Below, piece after piece: positions 6,980-15,204 of a DNA stretch of 33,116 nt (its first letter is position 1; each line of letters begins with the position of its first letter). This DNA comes from an uncultured Actinomycetes bacterium (GTDB lineage Bacteria > Actinomycetota > Acidimicrobiia > Acidimicrobiales > RAAP-2). The stretch spans positions 1 through 33,116 of the forward strand of contig CAIKFN010000156.1 in NCBI GenBank assembly GCA_903826715.1. The letters are read 5' to 3'. The notes beneath the pieces were generated by a model. It saw only the letters and a list, made by a program, of their open reading frames with translations. It was not told where the DNA came from and did not search any database. The position numbers were made by a program, and so were the translations under genes.

Positions 6980-7776
6980 TAGTTCGCACCCTCTGCAGTC
7001 GTAGTACCCAAGTAAGCATCGACAACGTTCTGATTTGCACGAATTTCGTCTGGGGTTCCTTCTGCAATGACACTTCCAAAATTCAAAACGTAGAGACGTT
7101 CAGCGAGTGACATAACGAGCTTCATGTCGTGTTCAATAAGAAGAATTGAAACACCCATCTGATCTCTAACTTTACGGATGAGATCGGTAAGTTCAAGTTT
7201 TTCTGAAGGATTTGTTCCCGCCGCAGGCTCATCTAGAAGAAGTACTTCCGGATTTGTGGCGAGTCCTCTGGCAATCTCCAAACGACGACGCTCGCCGTAT
7301 GAAAGTGATGATGCAATGTAATTGGCCTTAGCACGCAGCCCCACAAAATCTAAAAGATCCCATGTTCGGGCATCTGAATATTTCTCATCCTTGCGGGTAG
7401 CTGGACCACGTAAAATTGCACCGATTGCTCCGATCCCCTTGTGAGACTCGGCACCGATCTTCACGTTCTCAAACGTGGTCAATGCGTTGAACATTCTTGA
7501 AGCCTGAAAGGTGCGTGCGACACCAGTGTGAGAGATTACGTGAGGCTTCTTGCCAATTATTGAAATTGGCTCCCCCTCCTTGGGGTTGAATGTGATTGAA
7601 CCTTCTTGAGGCTGATAGACACCCGTAAGTGAATTAAACAAAGAAGTCTTTCCAGCTCCGTTAGGCCCAATGACTGCAAGAATCTCTCCTCGCTTTTGAT
7701 AGAGCGAAACATTCGAAAGCGACACCACCCCGCCAAATCGCAAAGTTATGTTCGAAACCTCAAAAAGATTAGCCAT
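6979..7776 (-). CDS. livG: Branched-chain amino-acid-type ABC transporter ATPase LivG
   Basis: A 265-residue ATPase paired with LivF. Walker A GPNGAGKT is at 37-44, the signature is LSYGERRRLEIAR, Walker B is VLLLDEPAAG, and the switch region is LLIEHDMKLVM with the H-loop His. VARTFQ and MFNALTTFENV are LivG-typical. A GTG at 7812 opens the frame further, but ATG 7776 gives the normal N-terminus (MANLFEVSNITLRFGG) and overlaps the livM stop by only 8 bases. Confidence 0.93.
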   Translation of the reverse strand: MANLFEVSNITLRFGGVVSLSNVSLYQKRGEILAVIGPNGAGKTSLFNSLTGVYQPQEGSITFNPKEGEPISIIGKKPHVISHTGVARTFQASRMFNALTTFENVKIGAESHKGIGAIGAILRGPATRKDEKYSDARTWDLLDFVGLRAKANYIASSLSYGERRRLEIARGLATNPEVLLLDEPAAGTNPSEKLELTDLIRKVRDQMGVSILLIEHDMKLVMSLAERLYVLNFGSVIAEGTPDEIRANQNVVDAYLGTTTAEGAN

Positions 7777-9085
7777 TGCTGTTCTCGAGACTTGAAGTTG
7801 CAACGTCAGCACGTTGTCTTCGACGAGCTGGAAAAAGTCCTCCAGGTCTGAAAATCATCATGATGACGAGCAGCGCACCAATGTAGATGTAGAGGTCTGG
7901 GGGCTGGTATCCGGCTGGTGGTGTGTGAATCAGATACATGGTGATTGTTTGAATAACAATTGCACCAAAAACTACACCGAAGATTGAACCCATCCCGCCA
8001 AAGATTACGAGCACCAAAATGTTGATTGAGAGAGCCAGGGTGAAAGTAGCTGGAGTTAAGAAATTCGACTGAGCCGCTGTCATGACACCAGCGAAGCCAG
8101 CACTCGCTGCACCGATTGCGAAAGCCATAACTTTGTATTTGAGTGGATTGATACCTAGGGACTCTGCGGCAACTTCATCTTCTCGAATTGCGGTCCATGC
8201 ACGTCCTACCCTCGAGTGTTCGAGTGAGTAGAAAATGAAGATGAAGAGAATTACGAAACCAATCACTAAGTAGTAGTACGGCACTGGATCAAGACCCCAG
8301 ATGTATTTGAGTGGCCCAATGTGGAGCGAGAAATGCGGAACTTGCTTTGTTCCCTGAGCACCGCCTGTTATGCCTGTCAAGTTATTTGCGAACAGCGTAA
8401 TAATTTCTCCAAAGCCGAGCGTCACAATTGCTAGGTAGTCACCACGGAGTCGAAGCGTTGGAATACCCAAGATAACGCCTGCCACCATCGCAAGGATGAT
8501 CGCAATAGGAATTGCAAAAAATGGATTTACATGTGATCCAAAGATTGGTGGCATTGGTAGCGCGCCAGTGCACCATGCAGTTGCGTAAGCACCAACCGCA
8601 TAGAACGCAACGAAACCTAGGTCGAGCAGCCCAGCGAATCCCACAACAACATTTAAGCCAAGAGCAAGCAAAACAAATACTGCAATTTGTGAAACCATCG
8701 CCTCGCGCCAGAACGGGTCGGTAATAACCGTCGGAAGAAGTATCGCGAGAACCCCGATTACAAGTACGGCAGCCAATTTGAAGTACTTATTCTTAGCTAC
8801 AGAACTGTACTGCGAACGTAATGAGTCCATCGCAGAATTATTGGAATTTAACTTCTTGAAAAAGTGCACAGCTAAGTAGGAAATAATGCCTATTGCGTAG
8901 AACAGCGCCCATCTCCCAGTAACAAACAAACCAAAAAATGACGCCTTTTGAGTTATTGAATCATGGAATCCAACCCATGGAGTATCGCCATTCCCAGGAG
9001 GACCCGTGACAACCGCTGCAAGCTCGCTCGAAATAAGAATTATGAGGGCTTTGGTTGAGAATTTTTTTATGAATGGAAGATTCAT
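7769..9085 (-). CDS. livM: Branched-chain amino-acid-type ABC permease LivM with N-terminal extension
   Basis: A 438-residue membrane permease. The core from about residue 115 holds the LivM signatures LGLNVVVGFAGLLDLGFVAFYAVGAY and IREDEVAAESLGIN (cytoplasmic coupling loop), with about eight helices. The first 110 residues are an extension with two more hydrophobic segments (about 12-27 and 50-74) and a polar link; longer LivM proteins exist in several bacteria. ATG overlaps the livH stop by one base (TAATG). It forms the pore with LivH. Confidence 0.92.
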   Translation of the reverse strand: MNLPFIKKFSTKALIILISSELAAVVTGPPGNGDTPWVGFHDSITQKASFFGLFVTGRWALFYAIGIISYLAVHFFKKLNSNNSAMDSLRSQYSSVAKNKYFKLAAVLVIGVLAILLPTVITDPFWREAMVSQIAVFVLLALGLNVVVGFAGLLDLGFVAFYAVGAYATAWCTGALPMPPIFGSHVNPFFAIPIAIILAMVAGVILGIPTLRLRGDYLAIVTLGFGEIITLFANNLTGITGGAQGTKQVPHFSLHIGPLKYIWGLDPVPYYYLVIGFVILFIFIFYSLEHSRVGRAWTAIREDEVAAESLGINPLKYKVMAFAIGAASAGFAGVMTAAQSNFLTPATFTLALSINILVLVIFGGMGSIFGVVFGAIVIQTITMYLIHTPPAGYQPPDLYIYIGALLVIMMIFRPGGLFPARRRQRADVATSSLENSNG

Positions 9086-10047
9086 TATGCGGACCTACCA
9101 ATGAGTTCCCCGAGAATTCCAGTGGGCCTAAACATCAAAACGAGAACAAGGATTGCGAATGCAACAACATCAGTGTAAGCACCACTAAAAAACACGACGG
9201 TAAAGCTTTCAGTGACTCCAAGAATGAGCCCACCAATAACTGCGCCGCGAAGATTTCCAATTCCACCGAGTACCGCTGCAGTAAAAGCCTTCAGCGCTGG
9301 TGTAAACCCCATTGAGTACAACACACCGACATTTAGTGCATAAAGGAAACCAGCGGCTCCACCCAAGAAACCACCTATGACGAACGTCATAGCAATTGTC
9401 CTATCGATGTCAACACCCATTAGTGACGCTGTTTCGGAGTCCTGTGCGACTGAACGAATGCTTCGTCCTAATTTAGTCTTACTAACGAGTCGGTCCACAA
9501 TAATGAGCATTATTCCAGCCGCTACAAATATGATGATGTTGTACATTTCAACTGGAGCACCAAAAATCGTAAACACAGTGTGATTTTGATATGGCTGAGC
9601 GATCCCACGACCGATTCGTCCGAATTCTTTTGCTGCAAGATTTAGCAAGAAGTACGAAGCTCCAATTGCACTGATGAGGTAGGCAATCTTTGGCGCTTTT
9701 CTAATACGTAGTGGTCTATAAGCAACGCGCTCTAGAACTACTGCGAAAAATGATCCGGTAATGCCGCCAGCAAGAATTCCAACAATTATCAGAAGTATGG
9801 ACGAGAAGCCAGTTGGCGAAGAAGAGCCAATGAGGTAATTCAGTGTGAAATAGCCAGCAAATGCACCGGTCATAAAAATCTCTGAGTGAGCAAAATTAAT
9901 TAAGCGTAGAACTCCATAAACCATCGTGTAACCAATGGCGACCATGGCATAAATGATGCCAGAACCAATTCCGCCGATGAAAAGACCCCAAAACTCGAGT
10001 CGAAGAGCATGAAAATGTGCATTGAGGTAACTCAGAAAACCGTGCAA
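9085..10047 (-). CDS. livH: Branched-chain amino-acid-type ABC permease LivH
   Basis: A 320-residue permease with about eight helices. The signatures are GYTMVYGVLRLINFAHSEIFM near residue 40 and RSVAQDSETASLMGVDIDRT in the coupling loop, with PALKAFTAAVLGGIGNLRGAVIGG near the C-terminus. The start is TTG 10047, chosen because an AAAGGG site lies 8 nt upstream and no ATG occurs before the first conserved helix. It is separated from livK by 93 bases containing a 15-bp hairpin, so its expression is probably lower than that of livK. Confidence 0.92.
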   Translation of the reverse strand: MHGFLSYLNAHFHALRLEFWGLFIGGIGSGIIYAMVAIGYTMVYGVLRLINFAHSEIFMTGAFAGYFTLNYLIGSSSPTGFSSILLIIVGILAGGITGSFFAVVLERVAYRPLRIRKAPKIAYLISAIGASYFLLNLAAKEFGRIGRGIAQPYQNHTVFTIFGAPVEMYNIIIFVAAGIMLIIVDRLVSKTKLGRSIRSVAQDSETASLMGVDIDRTIAMTFVIGGFLGGAAGFLYALNVGVLYSMGFTPALKAFTAAVLGGIGNLRGAVIGGLILGVTESFTVVFFSGAYTDVVAFAILVLVLMFRPTGILGELIGRSA

Positions 10048-10087
10048 CTTTTGCCCTTTCTTATCTAGGCGAAATCATAATTGAAAG

Positions 10088-10122
10088 GAGAATGCGCTGG
10101 GATTTACTCCCAGCGCATTCTC
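10088..10122 (-). terminator. Intercistronic hairpin (attenuating terminator) between livK and livH
   Basis: A perfect 15-bp inverted repeat (10088-10102 with 10108-10122) encloses a 5-base loop, extended outside by TTGA/TCAA. On the minus strand it is followed by a weak T-rich stretch (CTTTCAATTATGATTT). Such hairpins behind binding-protein genes partly terminate and protect the upstream mRNA, giving binding protein in excess over permease. Confidence 0.75.
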
Positions 10123-10140
10123 AATCAAATCTTTAAATAC

Positions 10141-11352
10141 TTAGTAGCAAGTGTGAGCTGTAGGCAGCTTCGTCCCAGTTACCTTGTAAATAGCAATGTT
10201 GCCCTTACCGGTACCAACAAGGTTTCCGTTTGCCTGGAACTGAATCTTTCCAGTTACGCCAGTCCATGAGCCAGCGTGCAAGTACGTAATAATTGCAGCA
10301 CGGATTGCAGGAACGCCACCAGTAAGTGAAACCTTCTGGAGAGCAGCGACAAGGATATTTCCAGCGTCATATGCCTGAGCGTCGTACAGTGCAGCAGCAG
10401 GCTCAATGCCAGTCAACTTCTTGTACTGCTTTGCAAGTGTGCCAGTCAAGTTACCTGTTGAACCACAGTTAGCAGCACTCAAGTAAGCACCCTTTGCGGC
10501 ACTCTTAGGTGTTGTTGTCTTTAGCAAAACAGCATCGTACGATCCGTCACCTGACATTACAGTTCCCTTGTAACCAGCACTCTTAAGTGCAGGAAGAAGG
10601 TTTGCAAAGTCACATGCATATCCACCGTAGAAAACTGCAGCTGGGTTAGATGCCTTGATCTTCGTAGCTTCAGCAGCAAATTCACTTACAGATGCAACGC
10701 CACCTGAGCAGCTTGAAGTCTGTGGAAGTGCGTCATTAGTTACAGTTGCGCCAGCAGTCTTTGCAGCAACAGAAACAACACCAGCAATACCCGCACCGTA
10801 GAACGATCCGTCGCTGATTACAGTAACTGTCTTTGCACCCTTAGTCTTTACGAGGAAGTTAGCGTCAGTTGTTCCCTGAATGTCGTCACCGTAAACCATG
10901 CGGAAGAAGTTGTTCTTGCCGGTTGCAATCGTCACAGCAGTAGCTGATGGAGTAATTGCGGCGACGTGTGCGCTGTACCAGTACGGTTCACCTGCGTGAG
11001 TTGCACCAGAGAATGCGTCACCAACAACGGCGACAAGGTTTGTATTAGCAACTTCAGCCTGAGCTTGTGCTGGTGACAATGTTGGGTCACCCTGGCTGTC
11101 GTATGACTTAACTTGCAAAGTAAATGGAAGCATCCCAGTTGCGTTCGCGTTGTTAATTGCAAGGTTAAGGCCACCGAGCTCGTTCTGTCCGTATTGAGCG
11201 CCAGATCCAGTCAGTGGGCCTTCATATCCAATTACGTACACAGGCTTTGCTGCTGCACTAGAAGCTGTTGCAAGACCGGCAACCGGTACCCCAACAAGCA
11301 AAAGTGCACCAGTTGCAAGTGCAGCAACTGACTTATTCAAACGAATCTTCAT
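10141..11352 (-). CDS. livK: Branched-chain amino-acid-type ABC substrate-binding protein LivK
   Basis: A 403-residue type I periplasmic-binding-fold protein. A Sec signal peptide (basic MKIRLNK, hydrophobic core to about residue 30, likely cut after SSAAA near residue 35) leads into GYEGPLTGSGAQYGQNELGGLNLAI, then VGDAFSGAT and ITPSATAVTIA, the usual ligand-cleft segments. No Cys is near the signal cleavage region, so it is not a lipoprotein; binding proteins of single-membrane bacteria normally are. ATG has AGGAG 8 nt upstream. First gene of livKHMGF. The ligand is a small amino acid or analogue; it cannot be refined here. Confidence 0.92.
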   Translation of the reverse strand: MKIRLNKSVAALATGALLLVGVPVAGLATASSAAAKPVYVIGYEGPLTGSGAQYGQNELGGLNLAINNANATGMLPFTLQVKSYDSQGDPTLSPAQAQAEVANTNLVAVVGDAFSGATHAGEPYWYSAHVAAITPSATAVTIATGKNNFFRMVYGDDIQGTTDANFLVKTKGAKTVTVISDGSFYGAGIAGVVSVAAKTAGATVTNDALPQTSSCSGGVASVSEFAAEATKIKASNPAAVFYGGYACDFANLLPALKSAGYKGTVMSGDGSYDAVLLKTTTPKSAAKGAYLSAANCGSTGNLTGTLAKQYKKLTGIEPAAALYDAQAYDAGNILVAALQKVSLTGGVPAIRAAIITYLHAGSWTGVTGKIQFQANGNLVGTGKGNIAIYKVTGTKLPTAHTCY

Positions 11353-11446
11353 AGTTCGTTCTCCTAACTTTTATTTAGTTCCTGCGTTCAACACTGTGCA
11401 AAAGCCCCGTGCATACTGACATGAATTACTGGTCGATTTGACCTAG

Positions 11447-11473
11447 GTGAACTGTACATCACAGACAGTTCAC
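11447..11473. promoter_or_regulatory. 9-bp dyad in the livK-lexA intergenic region, candidate operator
   Basis: GTGAACTGT (11447-11455) and ACAGTTCAC (11465-11473) form a perfect inverted repeat with a 9-base spacer. Its near edge is 94 bp upstream of livK, and it sits 43 bp before the first lexA operator. It differs from the LexA consensus. It may bind a regulator of the liv operon. No convincing livK promoter could be fixed beside it. Confidence 0.45.
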
Positions 11474-11516
11474 AGAAAAAATTCGATACGTTCATAAAAC
11501 AAGGAATTTTGCCATA

Positions 11517-11530
11517 CGAACAGGTGTTTG
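11517..11530. promoter_or_regulatory. LexA box A upstream of lexA
   Basis: CGAACAGGTGTTTG fits CGAACRNRYGTTYG. It overlaps the start of a -35-like TTGATT (11528-11533). Confidence 0.8.
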
Positions 11531-11556
11531 ATTTCTTGCTCAAATTGCGATAACCT
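11528..11556 (+). promoter_or_regulatory. Probable lexA promoter
   Basis: -35 TTGATT (11528-11533) and a weak -10 TAACCT (11551-11556, three of six to consensus) are 17 bases apart. The predicted start would fall within LexA box B, which makes the weak -10 credible. Confidence 0.4.
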
Positions 11557-11557
11557 A

Positions 11558-11571
11558 CGAACAACTGTTCG
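11558..11571. promoter_or_regulatory. LexA box B upstream of lexA
   Basis: CGAACAACTGTTCG is a perfect CGAAC-N4-GTTCG site, 14 bases before the lexA ATG. It abuts the ribosome site AGGAGG and would cover the transcription start. Confidence 0.92.
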
Positions 11572-11585
11572 TCCTAGGAGGACCC

Positions 11586-12206
11586 ATGGCTGAAGTCTTA
11601 ACCCCAGTTCGTAGACAAATACTCGAATTCATCGCAACATGTCAGCGAGAGCGTAACTTTCCACCCACGATCCGTGAAATCGGTACCCACGTGAGCTTGG
11701 CCCCCGCCACAGTTCACACCCACATCAATGTACTTAAAGAGGGTGGATTTCTCGCCAGTAATCCTCAACAGCCACGAACGCTCATTGTTCGACTTGATGC
11801 TGAGAACCCAATGCCCGATCAACATATCCGACACATCCCCTTCGTTGGTGACGTAGCAGCAGGAACTGGAGTTCTCGCTGCTGAAAATACACACGAACTC
11901 ATGTCAATCCCAGAGCAGTTTGCTGGTCGTGGTGACAGCTTTGTATTACAGGTTCGTGGAGAGTCAATGATCGACGCAGGAATTCTGCCAGGTGACTTCA
12001 TTGTTGTCCAGCGTCAACAGACCGCGAACAAGGGTGAAATCGTTGTTGCCGGTATTCCAGGCGACGAAGCAACAGTGAAGCGCTACTTCCCACAAGGATC
12101 ACGAACTGTTCTTAAGCCTGAAAACAGCACAATGGAGCCCATGGAGTTTGACTCAAAAGATGTTGCAATCTTTGGTCGCGTTATTTCAGTACTTCGTAAT
12201 TACTAA
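11586..12206 (+). CDS. lexA: SOS repressor LexA
   Basis: A 206-residue repressor and S24 self-protease. The winged-helix DNA-binding domain spans about 1-65 (TIREIGTHVSLAPATVHTHINVLKEGGFL). The self-cleavage site is A92-G93 in GDVAAGTG, the nucleophile is S127 in RGESMIDAGI and the general-base Lys is K165 in DEATVKRY, so it should be RecA-responsive. ATG follows AGGAGG by 4 bases. Two LexA boxes precede it, predicting autoregulation. Its stop overlaps the convergent dapE stop by 4 bases. Confidence 0.97.
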   Translation: MAEVLTPVRRQILEFIATCQRERNFPPTIREIGTHVSLAPATVHTHINVLKEGGFLASNPQQPRTLIVRLDAENPMPDQHIRHIPFVGDVAAGTGVLAAENTHELMSIPEQFAGRGDSFVLQVRGESMIDAGILPGDFIVVQRQQTANKGEIVVAGIPGDEATVKRYFPQGSRTVLKPENSTMEPMEFDSKDVAIFGRVISVLRNY

Positions 12207-13255
12207 TTACTAAGCCACTGATCTAAAACACGAGCGTATTCATCAAGCTCGCTAAGTGTTACAAATTCATCGCTGCGATGTGCGAGCAGCGGGTCACCAG
12301 CGCCAAAGTTCGTGGCCGGTATTCCTAGTTCGCTGAATGTAGCAACATCGGTCCATCCGAGCTTTCCTCTAACTGGAACACCTGTTAGCGAAACTAAGGA
12401 TTTAAGACGCAAGTTTGTTAACGAAGGCGCAGCGCTAGGAGCAGCGTCAATAATCTGAATGGTGTCTCCATCTTCAATAGAAGATCCAAGGAGTTGCTTA
12501 ATCGCTGCAAGCGCTTCATCGCTGTTCCTGTCCGGAGCGAACCTGTGATTCACGGTGAGTGACGCTGTGTCAGGAACAACGTTTGGTGAAATGCCACCAT
12601 TCACTGCCACTACCTGCATCTGCTCTACGTATGATGCGCCATCAATTACTACTTCACGAGGCGTAAAGGCAGCAATCTTCGAAATAACTTCTCCCGCACG
12701 GTGAACTGCATTACGACCAGTAAAAGGACGAGCCGTGTGAGCTCGAGCACCCTTCAATTGAATTTCAATGCGAAGGCTCCCCTGACACCCTGCTTCAACG
12801 CCACCGTCAGATGGTTCGCCGAGAATGGCCACATCAGCCTTTAGTAGTTGAGGACTAGCAGCAAGTACTTCATGAAGTCCTGACTCGCTACGGGCAATTT
12901 CTTCTTTTGCGTAGAAGACCCAAGTGATTTCAGTTGACCTTGGCTTGCTTGACATTGCAAGTTCCAGCATCACTGCAACCGAGCCCTTCATGTCGCACGA
13001 ACCAACGCCGTGCAGAACATCGCCAACAATCTTTGCCTCACTCGCCTCTCCGGGCACGGTATCAATGTGACCAGCAATCAGCACGCGCTCCGGCAGTGCC
13101 CCAGTAGTTCGTGCAATGACATTGTCGGCAATTCGAGTTATTTCGAGAGATGTGTTTGTGACAAGCAATTTCTCAATGTGTGTTGCCAGCGCGGCTTCAC
13201 TGCGACTGACAGACGCAATTGTCACGAGGGCAAGGGTGTCGTCTAATCGACTCAC
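12203..13255 (-). CDS. dapE: Succinyl-diaminopimelate desuccinylase (DapE)
   Basis: M20-family metalloenzyme that removes succinate from N-succinyl-LL-DAP. The metal and catalytic residues visible are H63 and D65 (GHIDTV), D88 (GSCDMKG) and E118-E119 (AKEE), with the lid dimerisation domain in the middle (GARAHTARPFTGRNAVHRA) and GWTDVATFSELGIPATNFGAGDPLLAHRSDE near the end. The length of 350 is typical of actinobacterial DapE. Start GTG overlaps the dapD stop (GTGA). It is the last gene of the dapC-dapD-dapE group. Related M20 desuccinylases and deacylases exist, but the company of dapC and dapD makes DapE the best call. Confidence 0.93.
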   Translation of the reverse strand: MSRLDDTLALVTIASVSRSEAALATHIEKLLVTNTSLEITRIADNVIARTTGALPERVLIAGHIDTVPGEASEAKIVGDVLHGVGSCDMKGSVAVMLELAMSSKPRSTEITWVFYAKEEIARSESGLHEVLAASPQLLKADVAILGEPSDGGVEAGCQGSLRIEIQLKGARAHTARPFTGRNAVHRAGEVISKIAAFTPREVVIDGASYVEQMQVVAVNGGISPNVVPDTASLTVNHRFAPDRNSDEALAAIKQLLGSSIEDGDTIQIIDAAPSAAPSLTNLRLKSLVSLTGVPVRGKLGWTDVATFSELGIPATNFGAGDPLLAHRSDEFVTLSELDEYARVLDQWLSN

Positions 13256-14076
13256 GTTGCAACACCATGGTCACGAAGAATGTCATTAAGAGCAGCCTTG
13301 TTGTGACGCTCGCCTTCACTCATTCGCTTAATGATGAGCACACAAGGAAGGTAGAACTCTCCACCTGGGTATTCACGCTTACGGTTTGCGCTTACCGCAA
13401 CACAGTAATCAGGGACATATCCTCGAGATACCTCTTCACCGGTCTGGGCATCAATTACAGGGATTGATGGATTGAGAATTGTTCCGGCACCAAGCACTGA
13501 ACCCTTACCAACGCGTGCGCCTTCAACAATCATGCAGCGGCTACCAATGAATGCGTCGTCTTCAATGACTACAGGAACAGCGTTTGCAGGCTCTAGAACT
13601 CCACCAATACCAACGCCTCCAGCGAGGTGAACGTTCGATCCAATTTGTGCGCAGCTTCCAACTGTGGCCCACGTGTCAACCATCGTGCCTGGACCTACCC
13701 AAGCTCCAATGTTTACGTAACTTGGCATCAGAATTACTCCTGGACTCAGAAAGCTTCCGCGACGTGCTGACGCGCCTGGAACAACACGGACACCACGGCG
13801 TTCATAGTCAGTCTTTAGCTCGAGTTTGTCGAGGAATTCGAATGGCCCGACTTCAGCCTTTTCAAGACCGCGAAGACGAAACAGAAGCAGAATAGCCTTC
13901 TTGACCCACTCATTAACAACTACTTCATTCTTTTCGTTGATCTGAGCAACTCGGAGTTGACCGTCATCAAGCTTGGTGATGACTAGCTCAACATCCCTTC
14001 GTGCTTCAAGGTTTTGCGGAGTCATGTCTCCGATTTGGCTGTACCACTTTTCGATGTTGGATTCGAGCGAACTCAT
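13252..14076 (-). CDS. dapD: Tetrahydrodipicolinate N-succinyltransferase, E. coli-type DapD
   Basis: Transfers succinyl from succinyl-CoA to tetrahydrodipicolinate. The 274 residues have an N-terminal helical domain, then a left-handed beta helix beginning VRVVPGASARRGSFLSPGVILMPSYVNIGAW and the signature GTMVDTWATVGSCAQIGSNVHLAGGVGIGGVLEP. Both length and signature match the E. coli-type enzyme, not the longer (about 317 residue) actinobacterial DapD such as Rv1201c. ATG 14076 lacks a good ribosome site but has TACGAT ending 6 nt upstream. It follows dapC by 24 bases. Confidence 0.95.
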   Translation of the reverse strand: MSSLESNIEKWYSQIGDMTPQNLEARRDVELVITKLDDGQLRVAQINEKNEVVVNEWVKKAILLLFRLRGLEKAEVGPFEFLDKLELKTDYERRGVRVVPGASARRGSFLSPGVILMPSYVNIGAWVGPGTMVDTWATVGSCAQIGSNVHLAGGVGIGGVLEPANAVPVVIEDDAFIGSRCMIVEGARVGKGSVLGAGTILNPSIPVIDAQTGEEVSRGYVPDYCVAVSANRKREYPGGEFYLPCVLIIKRMSEGERHNKAALNDILRDHGVAT

Positions 14077-14082
14077 TATCCC

Positions 14083-14088
14083 ATCGTA
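14083..14088 (-). promoter_or_regulatory. Candidate -10 of a leaderless dapD promoter
   Basis: TACGAT (TANNNT, minus strand) ends exactly 6 nt before the dapD ATG, in the 24-base dapC-dapD gap. Confidence 0.45.
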
Positions 14089-14100
14089 CTTGTGAAGGTC

Positions 14101-15204
14101 TTAACTCTTTGACAACCTTGAAGCAGCAAGGGCTAACCGTTCATCGGGCTGAACCACCGCCACGCGAGCAAATAAAGCACCACTCTCGCCATAGAGCTCA
14201 CCTGGGCCAACAATGAGACCGGAAGTTTCAGCAAGTAATGCAGCAAGCTCCCAGCCGTCCATACCGTCTTTTGAGCACCACAAGTAGAACGAACCTTCAG
14301 GAACTGGTGCAGAGACTCCGAACGCCTCAAGAGCATTGGACATCATCTCGAGTCTTGAGAGATAAATCTTTTTCTGAACTTCAACATGAGCATCGTCGCG
14401 ATATGCCGCGGCGACTGCTGACTGTACCGGACCTGCCACCATGAACCCGGCGTGCTGGCGAACAGAGCGAAGGAATGAAACAACCTCAGCATCCCCTGCA
14501 TAGAAACCAGCTCGTACCCCTGCAAGGTTTGAGCGCTTTGAGATTGAGTGCACGGCAATTACGCCATCACTTCCATGTTCGAGAATTGAGCGCGGTTTCC
14601 CGAGCCACGTGAATTCTGCATAACATTCATCGCTCGCAACAAGAACATTATTTGCTCGCCCCCACTTCGCGACTGCTTCGAGGTCATCTAGAAAACCTGT
14701 CGGATTCGACGGTGAATTTGACCACAAAACTAGTGCTCGTGAAATGTCTGAAGGATCAATTGAACTGAGATCAAGTTTGCCATTCACCATGGCAACTGGA
14801 ACAGACCTAAGTCCTGCGAGCGTTGCTCCCATTGCATAGGTCGGGTAACTAATTGCAGGAAACAGCACTGTGTCGCGCTCTGGGGAGCGAAGGTGAAGGT
14901 AACCAGCAAGCGTTCCAACAAACTCTTTGGTGCCTACACAGGCTGCCAGATTGTCAATAGAGACGTCAACATTGAACCGACGCTTCATCCACTCGGCGGC
15001 TGCACTTCGGAACTCTGGTGATCCTGCTGAAGTGGGATATCCACGTGCTCCAGTTGCTCGTGCCAGCTCCTCAACTGCACCTTGGAAGGGTGGGTCAACA
15101 GGTGTTCCAATAGAACAGTCAATTGGTCCACCCTCGAAGCGACCAGCAGACTTCTTTAGGACATCGAGTCGGTCGTATGGATACGGCGGCGGTGTAAAAC
15201 TCAT
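14101..15204 (-). CDS. dapC: Succinyl-diaminopimelate aminotransferase (DapC), fold-type I
   Basis: PLP-dependent class I/II aminotransferase expected to form N-succinyl-LL-DAP. From ATG 15204 it has 367 residues. Pyridoxal-phosphate lysine K223 lies in HSISKRSNLAGVRAGF, the DapC-typical active-site segment; the SNSPSNPTG loop and DECYAEF are also seen. This ATG has GGAGGG 7 nt upstream and overlaps the hflX stop as ATGA; an ATG 15 bases earlier lies upstream of that ribosome site. Position between hflX and dapD supports the pathway assignment. Confidence 0.9.
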   Translation of the reverse strand: MSFTPPPYPYDRLDVLKKSAGRFEGGPIDCSIGTPVDPPFQGAVEELARATGARGYPTSAGSPEFRSAAAEWMKRRFNVDVSIDNLAACVGTKEFVGTLAGYLHLRSPERDTVLFPAISYPTYAMGATLAGLRSVPVAMVNGKLDLSSIDPSDISRALVLWSNSPSNPTGFLDDLEAVAKWGRANNVLVASDECYAEFTWLGKPRSILEHGSDGVIAVHSISKRSNLAGVRAGFYAGDAEVVSFLRSVRQHAGFMVAGPVQSAVAAAYRDDAHVEVQKKIYLSRLEMMSNALEAFGVSAPVPEGSFYLWCSKDGMDGWELAALLAETSGLIVGPGELYGESGALFARVAVVQPDERLALAASRLSKS

